64,000 nt of DNA, from assembly GCF_031143425.1 (NCBI RefSeq), contig NC_090440.1:1269869123-1269933122 (forward strand). The letters run 5' to 3'. The DNA comes from Pleurodeles waltl (Eukaryota > Chordata > Amphibia > Caudata > Salamandridae). Below, piece by piece: positions 1 through 11,889 of the stretch. How positions within the stretch are numbered: position 1 is the stretch's first letter; each line of letters opens with the position of its first letter. A model generated the notes under the pieces. That model had not been told where the DNA came from. It ran no database searches and saw only the letters and a list, made by a program, of their open reading frames with translations. A program made the translations under genes and the position numbers.

Positions 1-1959
1 TCAATTGCACAGAGGTGTCTTGTTCATGTGTGTGGTCCAGTGTTGATCCTGTATATTTTTAGGGGTGTATGTTGTCACAGTTACTTCCAGGTCTCATCGT
101 GAGTCAGTGGCAGCTATTCCTGTATCTACTGAATAACCTTCGGCGTTCAATGTGAGTAAAGTCGATGAGGACATGAGAACCTACATGGGGATGGTCCCAC
201 CCTGTCACTGAAGACATGTTATGAGATTGTCAACAGGGCAACCTTGGGTGTGCTGAGTGAGATAATGTCTCAGGTGTCATGTTCCGGCAGGTGTCATTAC
301 AACATTTGTACACAGTTTGGCCTGCGAAGTTCCCACTGCATCTGGGAACATCATAGCCTCTGTGTTGATTAATGTAGCAGCTGTTCAGCATGCACAGCCC
401 ATCAATATGTTGTGAGCAATGTGATTCAGCATGTGAACTGTCAGGGTCCTAATATGTGTGGACTTTTCATGCACATTATCAGAGGTAGCTGGTTCTGCTG
501 GAGGCACCATACCCAATCCCCACATACGGCCCTGGTACACTGTCACACTTTGTCGTTCATGCATACATGAGACCCAGACAAGGGATGGGCCATGATTTTG
601 ATATTCAAAGACAATTTTACTAATAATGTACAATTAAAAAGCAGATGATGCTATACAATGTATTTGGGTATGCATTGAGGAAACACGTGACAAAATACCC
701 TCTGAGGAATGAGAGGTTTGGTAACGCAAGTGTGGTACATATGTAGCCACAAGGAACCTTTAGGGTAACGCACAGACAGGTGCCAGTTAGGCTGCCAGGA
801 TGCAGGGTCAATCTGGATCCAGCAATTTCACAAGGTACACAATCAGTGGTCTGACTAAGACTGGTCGGAGGAAGCACAAGACAGTTGACATGGAAAACTG
901 TGTATGTCCTGTGTTTTTGAAGGTGACACATAAACCCAAGGGCTGTGTTACACAGCTTAATTACTAGCAATGCTTAATAGTGTATTTGACAAAATCGAAA
1001 CTTCTATGCTGTTCCAGGCATCAGCAGGGGCAGTGTATGTTCAAATGGGTGGTGTGCATGGAGGTGATCAGAGGTGTGTGCTCCATCAGTTTCTCACAAG
1101 TCCTGTATGTGAGATTCGAATCAAATGGCCAACAGTACCTTTCGCACGGGAAGCAATCTACAGGTGATAACAGGGCTTAGAAACTACAAGCCAGTCGATT
1201 AATTGACCTGACGTCCATGCAGTCAGATGTACTATGACAATGGCATAACATAGGAAAGGGTGTAGCACACAGGATTAGTATTGTTAGTCTGTGTGCGTAA
1301 GGAGGGAATATCGGGGTACACATATTACCATTCCAGGGACCTCTTCAGACAGGTGGGTTGTGACCAGGAGCATGGGTGTGTCAGGAGTTAGGAAATGGGC
1401 TGACATGTACATGGAATGTCATGTGCGCAATGCTGGTCATAGGTGTGGCATTTGTGCTGTCTATGTTCTGCTTATATGGAGCTCTAGTCACAGATAGTCC
1501 TTGCAATGATCGGTGCAGTTGGACTTACTGCTGTCAAGGGTCTGGTCATACATTCCTGTTACCAATGCAATAGCACATCCACAGCCTCATGTATGAGGCT
1601 TGTTTTCCCCTTATTGAGTGATGGTGTCTTAGTTGTGTGCCATATGCTGTGATGAACCATGTTGCCAACATGTATGTTTGAAATAGGTGTGGTCCTCTGC
1701 TATTGCCCTTCAAAGGTGAAATGTACAGGATATGTGTCATTTACTGTGTGTGTGTATGTGACTGTTGTATGATACGCATCACAATTGCTCAGGAAATTTC
1801 TGTGTCCTGATCGGTATATCAGTAATGCTTCATGAGGCTACACTCTTATTCTGATAGTTAGAGATAAAGGTGAGCAAAAATGATTAGCCAGACCATGATA
1901 TGGTGATTATTATTGGTGTTTATTTACATTAGTTAATACAGTGGTGATGGTGATTAGTT
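1..1959. other. No recognisable gene
   Basis: Short frames only. I recognise no domain, RNA gene or repeat ends. It lies downstream of the 3' end of the HARBI1-like pseudogene and may hold the far end of element D, but I cannot see a matching terminal inverted repeat here, so that end is either decayed or outside the window. Confidence 0.4.
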
Positions 1960-4345
1960 TTAAAAGAAATTGTTCACTATATGTTGGCGCCTACGCAATC
2001 CTGCAGCTGTGTTTTGTTGTTCTTCCTCATGTTGCAGGCCAGCATCCTCCTCTTCCTCCTCTTCAGGCATGTGTGGCTCTGGTTCTAAGAGGGGAATGTT
2101 CCTTCATATGCAAATGTTGTGCAGGATGGCACATGTTAGAATGATCTTACAGACCATTTCTGGGGAATATAGGAGGCTGCCACCCGTGATGTCGAGGCAC
2201 CTGAATCTCGACTTGAGGATGCCAAAGGTCCTCTCGACTATGCTGCGTGTCCTCCTATGTGCGTCATTGAAGGCACGCTCTGCTGCAGTGCTTTGGTTGC
2301 CAAATGATGTCATTATCCATGGCTGGATCCCATACCCCTGATCAGCTGAAAAAGAAAATGAATTGGATCATGTTGATGTAGCTTGCCCCATTGAAATCAC
2401 CTTGCATGGCAGTAGTTGTCTTGTGTTGTCTGTGACTCTTTTGTATTATTGTGTTCCTTCTTAGGCTTGTAGGGTGTACCATCTGCATTGGTTTGTTTCC
2501 TTGGCTGAATGAGTGTTTGGCTGCTGACCGGTTGTTGGAGGGTGTAGTAGCAGGAAGAGGAGATGGCATTGACCTGCTGAGTCATGCTGGGTGTGGAATC
2601 CAAGATGACGCCCAGGTTGCATGCATGGGTGGTGGGTGAGGGTGCGGATCCTAGGGAGGTGGGAAACAAGGAGTTGTTCCAGGCTGAGGGGTTGGTGCCG
2701 AAGATGAGTAATTCTGTCTTGTCTTTGTTTAGCCTTAGGTGGCTAGCTTCCATCCAGCTGGCTATGGTGTGGAGTCTGTTGTGGAGGTTGTCCTTTGCAG
2801 TGGTGGGATAATTCATGAGGGAGATGATGAGCTAAGTGTCGTCGGCGTAGGAGACTATGTTGATGTGGTGTGTTCGTGCGATGTCGCCGAGGGGGGCCAT
2901 GTATACGTTTAAGAGTGTGGGGTTGAGTGAAGATCCTTGAGGGATGCCACAGGTGATATTGGAGGCTTCTGATAGGAACGGCAGGAGGCAAACTCTTTGG
3001 GTCCTGTCCTTGAGAAATGACGAGATCCAGTCCAGGGCTTTGTCGTGGATTCCAGCGTTGTGGAGGCGTGTGCGGAGAGTGTGATGGCATACTGTGTCGA
3101 AAGCTGCGGAGAGGTCCAGGAGAATGAGTGCTGCTGTTTCTCCTTTGTCTATCATGGTCCTGATGTCATCTGTTGCAGCAATGAGTGCGGTCTCGGTGCT
3201 GTGGTTTTTGCAGAATCCAGATTGGGAGGTGTCAAGTGCCTTGTTGTCTTCCAGGAACCGGGATAGTTGATTATTCACACTTTTTTCGATGACCTTGGCT
3301 GTGTCACATGTGACTTGTGATACAGGTGTCCCTGTGTCTTCACTGGGGGTGAGATGATATTTCCATACACAGGTTCATTTTGACAGTGTTGTTAACACGC
3401 TAAAATCAATGTACCCTGGACATCCCAATCCTTTAGACTTATGCAATGTATTAATTTAAACATCAGTGAGACGCTTACATTTTGCAAGGTGACAAATAGG
3501 CAAACCTCTCCAAACGTTGTGATCATTGACGTCTTTACATTAGACTGTACACTAATTTCAGATGTGTGACAGGTTCAATGCTGACCTATGAAGCGTGGCT
3601 AGCGATGTCACGACCTCAGTGTGTTCCTGTCCACATGTTGCTGTTGTGGCATATGTGTTGTGTGTCCTAGAGGGTTGCTGTGCAGTGTGTATATAAGTAG
3701 GTTTTTGTACTTACCAACAAGTAGTCCATTGCCATACCGTCCATCCTGGAAGTGCTGATTGATGGTAGAGTGACGGAAGATGAATGAGTCATGGACACTC
3801 CCAGGATATTTTGCCACAATGTTGGTGATCAATCCTTGCTGATCGACAATGGCCTGCACATTGATGGAACGTGTGTGCTTCCTGTTGCAGTAGAGGTGTT
3901 CAGCTGTAGCAGGTGGCACAAGGCGTACATGTGTGCAGTTGATGGCACCAAGGACGTGTGGGAAGCCACTAATGAGGTAAAACCCCTGTTTTGTCTCCTG
4001 CTGCTTCTGCGGTGTGTTTCGGAAGCAGATGTGGCGGGGTGTGAGTCAAATGATGGCATCCAGAACTTTGGGCAAGAAGGCAGATAATGATGGCTGTGAT
4101 ATTCCAGCAACCAGGGCACCAGTTGTTTGAAAAGAGCCACTTGCCAACATGTGAAGTACAGCTAGCAGCTTGGTTTCTGTTGGGATGGTGCGGGGTGTCA
4201 TGCTCCCTGAGGCCATAAAGGGTTGTTCTGGTGCGGAATATCCTCTTCTGCGCTGCCTTTGTGGTCCCTGCTGGTGTTGTGGTAGCTGCTGTTGTTGTTG
4301 CTGGGCTCTGCGTCTGCGTGCACACTGGATGAGAAGCACCTCCAT
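1960..4345 (-). pseudogene. HARBI1-like DDE transposase, two exons, with stops and a lost catalytic Asp
   Basis: Exon 1 is 4345-3715 and exon 2 is 2345-1960. The donor is GTAAGT at 3714 and the acceptor TTTTTCAG at 2346. The joined length of 1017 nt is an exact multiple of three (338 aa plus stop), so the frame survived. Recognisable parts are an Arg/Gln-rich N-terminus, the helix-turn-helix stretch LASGSFQTTGALVAGISQPS, the second catalytic Asp in GSVHDSF, the third acidic residue in VERTFG, and an acidic tail. Defects are two in-frame TGA codons (after the AII motif near 4048 and after ICI near 2106), probably CGA to TGA changes, and Asn in place of the first catalytic Asp (GAINCTH, where the family has GAIDGTH). 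The intron is in phase 1 at the same site as the second intron of the element C transposase. DDE nuclease activity cannot remain. Confidence 0.85.
2525..3312 (-). mobile_element. L2/CR1/Rex-type LINE fragment (reverse transcriptase) in the transposase intron
   Basis: The minus-strand frames encode a non-LTR reverse transcriptase. They include a KVIEKSVNNQLSRFL-like start, HSTETAL, the LDLSAAFDTV motif A, the GIPQGSSLNPTL motif B and the YADD active site near 2840. A stop immediately after YADDT is followed by resumption of the frame to a LGVILD motif, and homology fades near 2525. Motif spelling fits the L2/CR1/Rex1 group rather than L1. It lies wholly inside intron 2346-3714 of the transposase and on the same strand, so it would be spliced out. 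It is 5'- and 3'-truncated. Confidence 0.8.
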
Positions 4346-6429
4346 GCCTCCCTTTTGCTGCTCTACTGTTGCTTCTGTGTGTTCTGATTAAATACAAGTG
4401 TGTTTGCCACCATTTAACGCCTGCCTTGACCCAGGCGTTAATTTTTGACGCAAAGCCGGCTGTGCGTTATTTTCCGGCTCCGCCTCCCGGCCGTGCGGCG
4501 TTTTTGCCCTGAAGCATAAATACGAAGCATGCTGTTTAAGTCATTTTTTGGACGGGAATGCCTACCTTACATAAGATTAATGCAAGTCGGTTTCCCGCAT
4601 CCAAAAAATGACGCACACGGTGGGATTTTTACGTCCACGTGCTCGGGTCTCAAAGTTTAAATATGGGACTAGGTTTGCGCTGAACGTGCGTCAAATTTTT
4701 TGCCACACATTCGGCACAGACAGAGTATAAATATGCCCCTCAGTGTATCCTAACCGACCATGGTTATTAACACCACTGATGAATCTAACAATGCCAAGGG
4801 AAGTCTGCTTCAATGAGGTCCATGAAAGAACACGGAGGCCAAGTTTAGGTGCCTGGACAAGACTGGTGGAGCCTTTCTCCACTCACCCAATAGGGAATGT
4901 CAAATCACGGTTGCCTGATGCATGCTCCATAACATCACCCCATAACAGAACATCCCTATTATCACAGAGAAAAGAGACTATGATGAGCCACTGGGTGAGG
5001 ATGTTGAAATGCCCTTTGAAGATGACAATGGTTAAGAAGAATGAGTGTGCTTACGTCAAGATGTGATCGACCACCTGTTCACCTGGGTGTAAGTTTACCT
5101 TTACAAATGTCAGTACGACTTATGACATAGGGAATATATCAGTCTGCAAAGGTAATTTTTTAGGAGTGGTCACTGCAGGAAAGATAAAGGCAAAGATGTT
5201 AATGGATCAGAGTTTCCCTATATTGTTCACTGTGGTCATTGACAGAGTTGAACTTCGGTTGTGCTAAGCAAGCGTGTCCTCATAACTTGTCATTTGAATC
5301 AGAATTAATATGTGAAATCATTAAAGTTCTCTTGTTATTCTGTTTGTTTCAGGGTCCTTCACCATGTGTTCTTCATTTGAACATTTCATAGTTGTGACAT
5401 TTGCAGTGATGTGCTGTTGTTTGAAAGTATAAAGTGAAAATGTGTTGATCATGGGACAGACACCAACTTGACTTGGGATGGACAAATTGTGTACAGAGAC
5501 CACACATACTCTGATGGCACGCATGTTCGGAAGATTGTATCAGACCTGTTTTCTGTGTGATGGTACCATTCAGGCAATATGTGCCACTTAAATTGCTCAA
5601 ACGATATATGTATGTCAAGCCCTAGCACACTGTTCTTCCTTCGCATTGGCAAAATCTTCAATTTGTGGACAGTGGAGGTAGCTGTTGATGTGTCTCCTCA
5701 TAATCGATAGAACTTTTTGTCAGCATACCACTGAATGGTAAATGTTTAATTGCACCAGATACTGCCACAGCGTCCTGAAATAATCATGTGGCATCAATTG
5801 TTGTTTCTGCCATGATGTAGACTGTTGGTGTTATTCATCTAGGATTCCTATTGTGAGGGAAGGATGTATGGCTCCAGCTGAGGTTATAAATCAGTGATCG
5901 CTTGTCTATTTAATTTGACATTCCCTTTCCTCCAAGGTGTCAAGGGTGTGGAATGTATTCCCCTGAATGGCACAGACTAACGGGGTTAGGCCTGGCTATT
6001 GAAACCCAGATTTCATTTCTTCAAGGACTTGTTCCCAACATATATATGTTCCAAATACATTATGATTTGTGTTTATTTTCTTTGAAAAAATAGGATAACA
6101 CTTTACCTCTTTTGTCATTTCTAATTTTCTTTAACAAATAAATGATCAGAAGAAATGACTACATGATAGCGAAAGACAGACTTTGGAAATGAAATGCCAC
6201 AAACAAATCCAACAATAATGTTGTAATTTGTGTCCATACCATTTATTATCATGACAGAAAAGAACAGAAATGTCAATCACAAAATGTGGAAATGAAACAA
6301 ATAAGTCTATCTTAGTGGATGGGAGAATGGTAGTAGAGCCAAAAACAGTTTGGAGTCCAGTGCACAAAACACAACTGTCAGAAAAGATCATTGTGTCCCC
6401 AAAATAGTCCACAGAGTAAATGGTAGATA
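4346..6429. other. Non-coding interior of element D with a MITE-like patch
   Basis: No protein domain was recognised. The part around 4400-4735 is CpG-rich. It has a short inverted repeat, AACGCCTG...CAGGCGTT, near 4417-4440 and ends with TATAAATATGCCCC, an end motif also seen at about 14160 and 29670. It is therefore probably a dispersed non-autonomous repeat. The remainder, including the AT-rich 4740-6140, shows nothing I can name. Confidence 0.4.
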
Positions 6430-7235
6430 CACGCTGGAGTAAATTAGGATTTATGTCTCCTGGAGGTGTTGATGTTGCTGGTCTTGGCATACTTTTCTGG
6501 ATGACCGTCCCCTCCGGGGATGAACGGGGAGCAGGTGCAGGGATTGCGGTGTGAGGAGCAGGCTTCTCCTCTGGCAGGGCCACCCTGTCTGTGTCTGAGA
6601 GCAGTGTACTTGTCCCAGATGTGGAGGGAACACAGGTAGGGACAGATGGAATGAGGAAAGCCCTGCACATATGATGATAGATGTAAAAAAGCACCCAAAT
6701 CAGGGAGCTCATTTTGTCATTGTGATTACGTATGTCTAATATGAGCTTACTCTGTACCTCCTTGCTCTCCTGGAGCTCAGTCACAACCTGGCCCATCATG
6801 TCGTGGGACTGATGTACTGATCCCAAGACTTGGTCTATGATGGCCTGGCTAGCTAAGACCCCAGTGGCCTCACTTTGCTGGCCCACAGATTCCCTCCCAT
6901 GACCCCTACCCCCACTAGCCAGTGCCATTAAGGAAGTGTGCCCCATCCCACTTGTTCCTGGAATAACCGTAAGCTGTGTTGTTGTCTCAACAGCAGCCAG
7001 GATGGGGGGAGTATGGTGCAGGTAGCGGAGTATTCATAATGCTGAGATGTTGTTGCAGCTGTGGTAGGTCTAGGTGCGGGCCGAGTATGATTTGCTGGAG
7101 CAGTCTGGCCAGACACACCAGATGGACAAGCTGGCTCCTGATCGTCCGGACTTGCAGTTGTGGAGTCCTCACTGAAGGCTTGCTCCTGGTCTGAATTGAA
7201 GGTGTTTTGGGTGGCAGATGGTGGTGCACTGGGCC
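6430..7235 (-). pseudogene. Second exon of the element D Myb/SANT partner
   Basis: The minus-strand frames carry a low-complexity Ser/Thr/Pro stretch followed by a helical segment (ILDQVLGSVHQSHDMMGQ-like) and another Pro-rich tail. The element B partner has the same order: an acidic SDE linker, then EALSSIMGAYHHSQETMATV, then a PPP tail. At least one frameshift near 6960 separates the first part from the helical part. The exon 1 partner is at 8741. It probably served as the protein-protein interaction region of the accessory protein. The acceptor is not certain. Confidence 0.5.
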
Positions 7236-8384
7236 GGGTGACTAGATCTTCGGAGGTTCCATAGAACGTGTAATAATTTATAGTGCATTTTATGTGTCTT
7301 TGTCTACAAATCGGCCAAACTAAAAAAGTAGTAACAGAGTGATAGAATGATTAGTCCTTTGTGTGATTTTCGCTATTTAACACAAGCAGTCTGATTTACA
7401 CAGATGACAACTTGAGTGCTGAGATTGTAGAGATGTCCTGAAATACAAAAGTGTTATTTCAGAATTGTATGTTACGTGTAGCAGACATTCAACCCCACAC
7501 AGTGGTGAGTAGATTAGAGTATTGGACCATTCCAAGGCCTAGCAGGCAACAAAACATTGTTTTCTAAGTGGTGTAACTTATAAATGTTAGTATAACTATT
7601 CATCATATGGACAGTGTAAATTGACCGGTGTGTGGCTATTACCTTTATTCAGCATGCCACAACACATTGATGGAAATCTTGATTTCAAAAGACAATGAAT
7701 TATGTAAGCATTTTCATCAGTTCAATGTAGCTATGAGAAGGTGTCAACATGCTTGAGATACATAAGAAGTGACATTTTGATCCATAGAATGAAATGGTTA
7801 CTGTCACATGCACTAGTTTTTTAGATGAATGGACATATGGAAGTTAAGGAAGGTGGAGCAACATACATTTCATCGTTGTTTTGCAGATCCAAAAACAGGG
7901 CATCATGGTAGTTGTAATCATCTGTTGACACCATAGACAATACTTGTTTGAAATGTGAGATACACATATCTATGTTAATGACTATACTGGAGGTGAACAC
8001 ATAATTGCAACATGTACATACATATGGGTATGATGTGAATAGGATAAAATACCACTTACACAAACTATACATTCCTGAGCAAATGGATGGAGTTTTGGGC
8101 CTGTTTCTGGGAGAGCAACAACATACATTGATAAAAAGCAAGGGGCTGAAAAAAAGTAAGGGATGGGCCATGGGGAACAATGCACATTTTGACTAAATAT
8201 ATTGCATATTGTTAACAGGAAAGATGCAACTATCATGCTAGTAATTGATGTAAAACAAGATATTTAATGGAGTCAAGTTTAGATATATCTGTTTATATCA
8301 GTTTTGCTAAGGGTGTTGAAGCATTCTAAACTCAAGAGCAGGCCTCCATTTGTGACTGTTGAGACATTGCTAAGTGTAACCTAC
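7236..8384. other. Intron-like stretch between the two exons of the element D Myb gene
   Basis: AT-rich with no recognised domain. By comparison with elements A-C, where the equivalent intron is about 320-350 bp, this 1.1 kb interval is expanded. I cannot identify an inserted element in it. Confidence 0.4.
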
Positions 8385-8741
8385 CCAACTCCACTCCATC
8401 AGGGATTCATGTCAAGCCTGCAGGGTGTAGAATCTGCAAGATTCTAATAGGGGGAGAGGAAAACCACCACCAATCATCTGGGACTCCAGATGATGCTTGG
8501 AGGCCCAATAGCACACTCTCCCCTGCAGGCCATTTGTCCTCTTCTGAATCTCCACCTGTGTGCGCAGATTGTTGGATACAACATTCGCTATGTCAACTTT
8601 TCTGGACCACATTTGCCTCTTCTGGGATACATTTGCTTGTTGTGCTTGGGCTCCAAGCAATTGTGGCTCTACTCTTATGATTTCATCTACAATGACAGAC
8701 AACTCTCCCTCAGAAAAACAGGGGCTTCTCCTCTTAGCCAT
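8385..8741 (-). pseudogene. First exon of the element D Myb/SANT-like DNA-binding protein
   Basis: It starts MAKRRSPCFSEGELS and aligns with the start of the element B protein (MARQRHPRFSEEEL). The SANT features FSE-GEL, EIIRVEPQLLG, W-RKVD and a degraded KR-N-L-GRV follow. The family WND is changed to TNG, which removes a core tryptophan. The frame stops at 8412, because a small deletion has removed the WEEN segment and shifted the frame. The expected donor near 8385 is degenerate. The start was chosen by homology, not by the longer upstream frame. In Harbinger transposons this protein binds the ends and brings the transposase to the nucleus. This copy is dead. Confidence 0.75.
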
Positions 8742-8925
8742 TAGGGATGGATGAATGAAATATATAATGCCCAAAAAAGGAAGGATAATGATTGAAAGTA
8801 AAATGAACACAAAAAAACACAGAGTGAGAGGAACAAAAAAAACTTGTCTCCTGTGTTGCAAATCTGCTGTCTGTCTTTTCTTCTGTAGTGAGATAACAAA
8901 GGATTATGGTCTGAAATGGAGTGTG

Positions 8926-8932
8926 ATTTATA
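8926..8932 (-). promoter_or_regulatory. TATA box of the element D Myb gene
   Basis: TATAAAT about 185 bp upstream of the ATG on the minus strand. The following CACACTCCATTTCAGACC is nearly identical to the sequence after TATAAAA at 54852 in element E, so the core promoter is conserved between copies. Confidence 0.6.
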
Positions 8933-9429
8933 GTGTGTTTTATTGGTGTTCACAATTGTTCAGTCCAATATACAACAGATGTAGGCTACTAGTATCCAAC
9001 CAATGGCCACAGCCATAGTACTATACTGAACGGGTCCGTGACGGACTCCTGCCATCATGGGACCGCCGCTGATACACTGCTAGCATGACTGTGTGATCTA
9101 AATTGGTTCTGCGGGATCTCACCGTCAAGACCGCGTTGGAGGACCTGCTCACCGGCATTGGAGTCCATGTCGTTGGCTGTGGGATGCAGCTTGCACAATG
9201 GGTTACACTCCGTTGTGGCGGTTTTTGACTCTGCTGCAGTACATCTAAGTGCAGTGAGCGGAAGACCGTTGACTTGGCGGTCTTTTAGGGTGGGCGTCTG
9301 ACGCAGCTTGATGGTGCCACCGCAAAGAACTAAATCAGGCCCTAAATCTCACATACAGGTTTGTTTCTACATTTCTTTGTCAGGCTGCTTGCCTCCCCAA
9401 AAGTTCTTTCACCTCCATCTATACTCAAC

Positions 9430-9690
9430 ACACATGCCCTCATAACAACATTGGTGGTTACTGCTTCCCACCGACATGGCGACGGCCGCCAACATACCAT
9501 CGCCGTGGCTATCAGCCGTCCATCCGCATTATGACCATCAACGGAATTCCGCCAGAAGGCTGGCGGAATTCCGTTGATGGTCATGGCTGCGGACGGCGGT
9601 AAGGTGGCACTGCTGACTGCAGCAGTGCCACGCCAGCAAAACACCGCCTACTGTATCATGAGCAATGATACGACCTGGCGGCGTTGTAGT
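9430..9690. repeat. Harbinger-related MITE with two perfect hairpins
   Basis: CATAACAACATTGGTGGT near 9432 and ACGACCTGGCGG near 9670 resemble the inverted ends of elements A-C. The centre holds a perfect inverted repeat with 25-bp arms (9531-9555 and 9560-9584, 4-nt spacer AAGG). A second one with 12-bp arms lies at 9604-9615 and 9620-9631. No coding capacity. Confidence 0.6.
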
Positions 9691-10680
9691 GAATCCTAGT
9701 TCGTTTTAAAGGGATAGCAGGAGTTAGCTTAGCCGCTGGCTTGTAGACTCGTGCCCCCGTCACCTAGTGACTTTTAACCCACTTAGCTTGTTCTGTCTTA
9801 GCCCATTTCATTATTTATTTCTTCTAAGATGGCTGCCTTGTTTATAGTTAGGCCACTTGTTATGAGTTTCATTATCAGTGTCACCGCGCCAAGGTGTCAA
9901 GATCAAGCACCAAAGACAAACAAACAGTAGGTGTTCACACTTAGGGATTTTCCCTCTCTATAATTTCGAGGGATTGTTGATATTAATTGCCGTCCCAAGC
10001 ATGCCTGTTATCTATTATTTAGGAATACACTTACATCAGGGGACCTTGTAGATCTGTATAAATACATCACACTTTAGACAGATAATCAGGGGGATTCCGA
10101 CCAGAGGGCATCACCACCATTGATGCTGCAGTCGTCTTGACACTGACCCAGTCTTCGTGTCCCTACGGAGTCTGAGATAGAGACCTCATTCCAAGGTAAC
10201 GAGGGTTGGGGGGCTCCTCTCATGGATACAGCTTTGGCAGATTAGGTTTAGCAAACCCAGCTCTCCTTTAGGTAGGAGGTTAGGCCTGTTCACATAAGGG
10301 TAATAGGGCATGTTTCATCTTATATATCTTTTTCATGTATTGCAAAATGGTGGGGGTCTTCATAACAATGACTCTATTCTTCACAATACTGTTACTTGCT
10401 ATATTCATTATCCTAATCATTGCAGTCCATGCAACTTATCGCAAATTGCAGTTATGTTAAATAAAAAGCTATTATAACTTTACTGCATCTGTGTCATTGC
10501 CTGTGTTTGTATGAGACATAATATATCTGTGAGAAAAGGGTAATCTCTGTTTAACAACGACATACCCTGAGATATCTTACTTTGAGTCCATGCATATGCG
10601 ACTGCCATAAATCAACTGTTACTATTGTGTTTCTGGTGAGGTACTGCTAGTGAGCCGGTAAGGTTGGGACAACAGTTGCG
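9690..10680 (+). other. LTR-like regulatory segment, identity uncertain
   Basis: It has the order of parts expected of a retroviral-type LTR: TATAAATA at 10057-10064 followed ~400 bp later by AATAAA at 10460-10465. I could not fix matching TG...CA ends or a target duplication, and no gag, pol or env domain is recognisable next to it. A 37-codon frame at 10347-10460 encodes an almost uninterrupted hydrophobic segment, and its stop codon overlaps the AATAAA. That may be the tail of a membrane protein or chance. Confidence 0.35.
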
Positions 10681-10869
10681 ACTTGTTGTAGGAAAGACTC
10701 ACTCACCTACAAACAAAAGTACTGTTATCCTTAAACCAGCAGTCTTGCACAGAGCAAGAGTCCAAATGACGACAGTGTTTTGCTGGCAGATGCTACTGCT
10801 GACAGCAGCGCCGTGTCCCATCTCCAGCTGGAGGACCCCCTGCAAGCAGGTAAGTTGGGTTCTCCAACA

Positions 10870-11110
10870 GTAGAGGGGGTGTTGTGTGCGTGTGTGGGGG
10901 TGTTGTGTGTGTGTGGGGTGTCTGTTTCTGAATGCGTGCATGCAGGTGTGAGGCACGTTGAATGAGTGCGTGAATGCCTGAGTGTGAGTGTACGGGTATG
11001 TTGTGTTGTGAATGCATGAGTGCGACAATGTATGTTAATGTGTGTTGCAGTATGTGGGTATGTATGTGTGCATGCGTGGGTGGATGTGGGTGTGTGTATT
11101 GTATTGTAAT
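10870..11110. repeat. TG-rich degenerate microsatellite
   Basis: Irregular runs of TGTGTG, GTGGGTG and TGCATG units with no coding sense. The track is strongly strand-asymmetric (T and G on the plus strand). Beyond it, 11110-11700 holds no gene. It starts with the phrase TTTATATAGCGCTTAGTACC, which looks like a dispersed repeat. Confidence 0.6.
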
Positions 11111-11709
11111 AGTATTTATATAGCGCTTAGTACCCCTGACGAGGAGTCAAATCGCTTTTCGGGGAGTAGCATGCTACTCTGGAACCCAACAAGAATTAGT
11201 GATAGATTAGTATCGGGAAATATGAGTACAGTTTTAGTATTATTATGAGTTAATTTGAGCCGTGGATATGAGAGTTTGTTAGTTAGATTGACTGGAGTAA
11301 TGGAGGGGTGGAGGAGGAAAGAAATCCAGAAGTGTTAATTGGGAGTATATCCCTCATTTACTCAACCCAAAGGCTTAGGATGAGTAAAGAGTCTGTGGCA
11401 GGGTTAGGGAGAGTATAGTAGCAGGGTGGGATAAATGAGGGAGAATTTGGTAGGGCTGTGTGGGAGGTCATGGTAGTAGAGTGAGGTTTGGTGAGTTAGA
11501 TGTGGAAGCGGAGGGAAGAGCTTAGGCAGAGTTATTTAGGAGATGAAAGTAGTAGAAAGGATTTGGGATGAGTCAGAGTGGGAATGGAGGATAGTTTGAT
11601 AGAGGCATGACATATGATGATTGGTAGATGAGTGTGATAAGATGAGAGCAGGGATTCATAGATATCTAGTATAACAACCCACTCAGGAGTCATGCAATGA
11701 CCCACGAAC

Positions 11710-11800
11710 ATGCCAAGCACAGAAACAACATATACACATACATACATATATATACATACACACACAAACACACATGAATACACACACATATATGTACATA
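11710..11800. repeat. ACATA/CACA microsatellite
   Basis: Interrupted (CATA)n, (TATA)n and (CACA)n runs adjoining the LTR 3'-end fragment. Confidence 0.6.
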
Positions 11801-11819
11801 CACTACATTATTAGAACCA

Positions 11820-11889
11820 TGGGTAAATATATAAGGTATAAGGTGTAAGTACCTAGGGTACCCACTACAAACCAGGCCAGCCTCCTACA
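11820..11889 (+). repeat. 3' end fragment of the 49860-52749 LTR family
   Basis: GTAAGTACC...GGTACCCACTACAAACC...CCAGCCTCCTACA matches the last ~60 bp of the solo LTR ending at 52749. The upstream sequence does not follow that LTR, so only the end is recognised. TGTAGGAAAG at 10687 could be its start, but the flanking 5-mers do not match. Confidence 0.45.

Larger units (their letters stand above)
1960..9342 (-). mobile_element. Harbinger element D (decayed; left boundary not found)
   Basis: This holds a Myb/SANT partner gene and a HARBI1-like transposase gene, both on the minus strand and head to tail. In elements A-C the same two genes are convergent. The outer end at 9342 reads GGGCCTGATTTAG on the minus strand and is followed by TAA, a possible 3-bp TWA target duplication. 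The ~600 bp from this end to the Myb start is colinear with element E at 54449-55043, which supports placing the end here. The opposite end was not located. Both genes are disrupted, so this is an old copy. Confidence 0.7.

Noticed and set aside
10687..11889. Complete LTR (TGTAGGAAAG to TCCTACA)
   Set aside because: Only ~10 bp of the start and ~60 bp of the end match the 49860 LTR, and the flanking 5-mers (CTTGT and ACAGT) do not agree.
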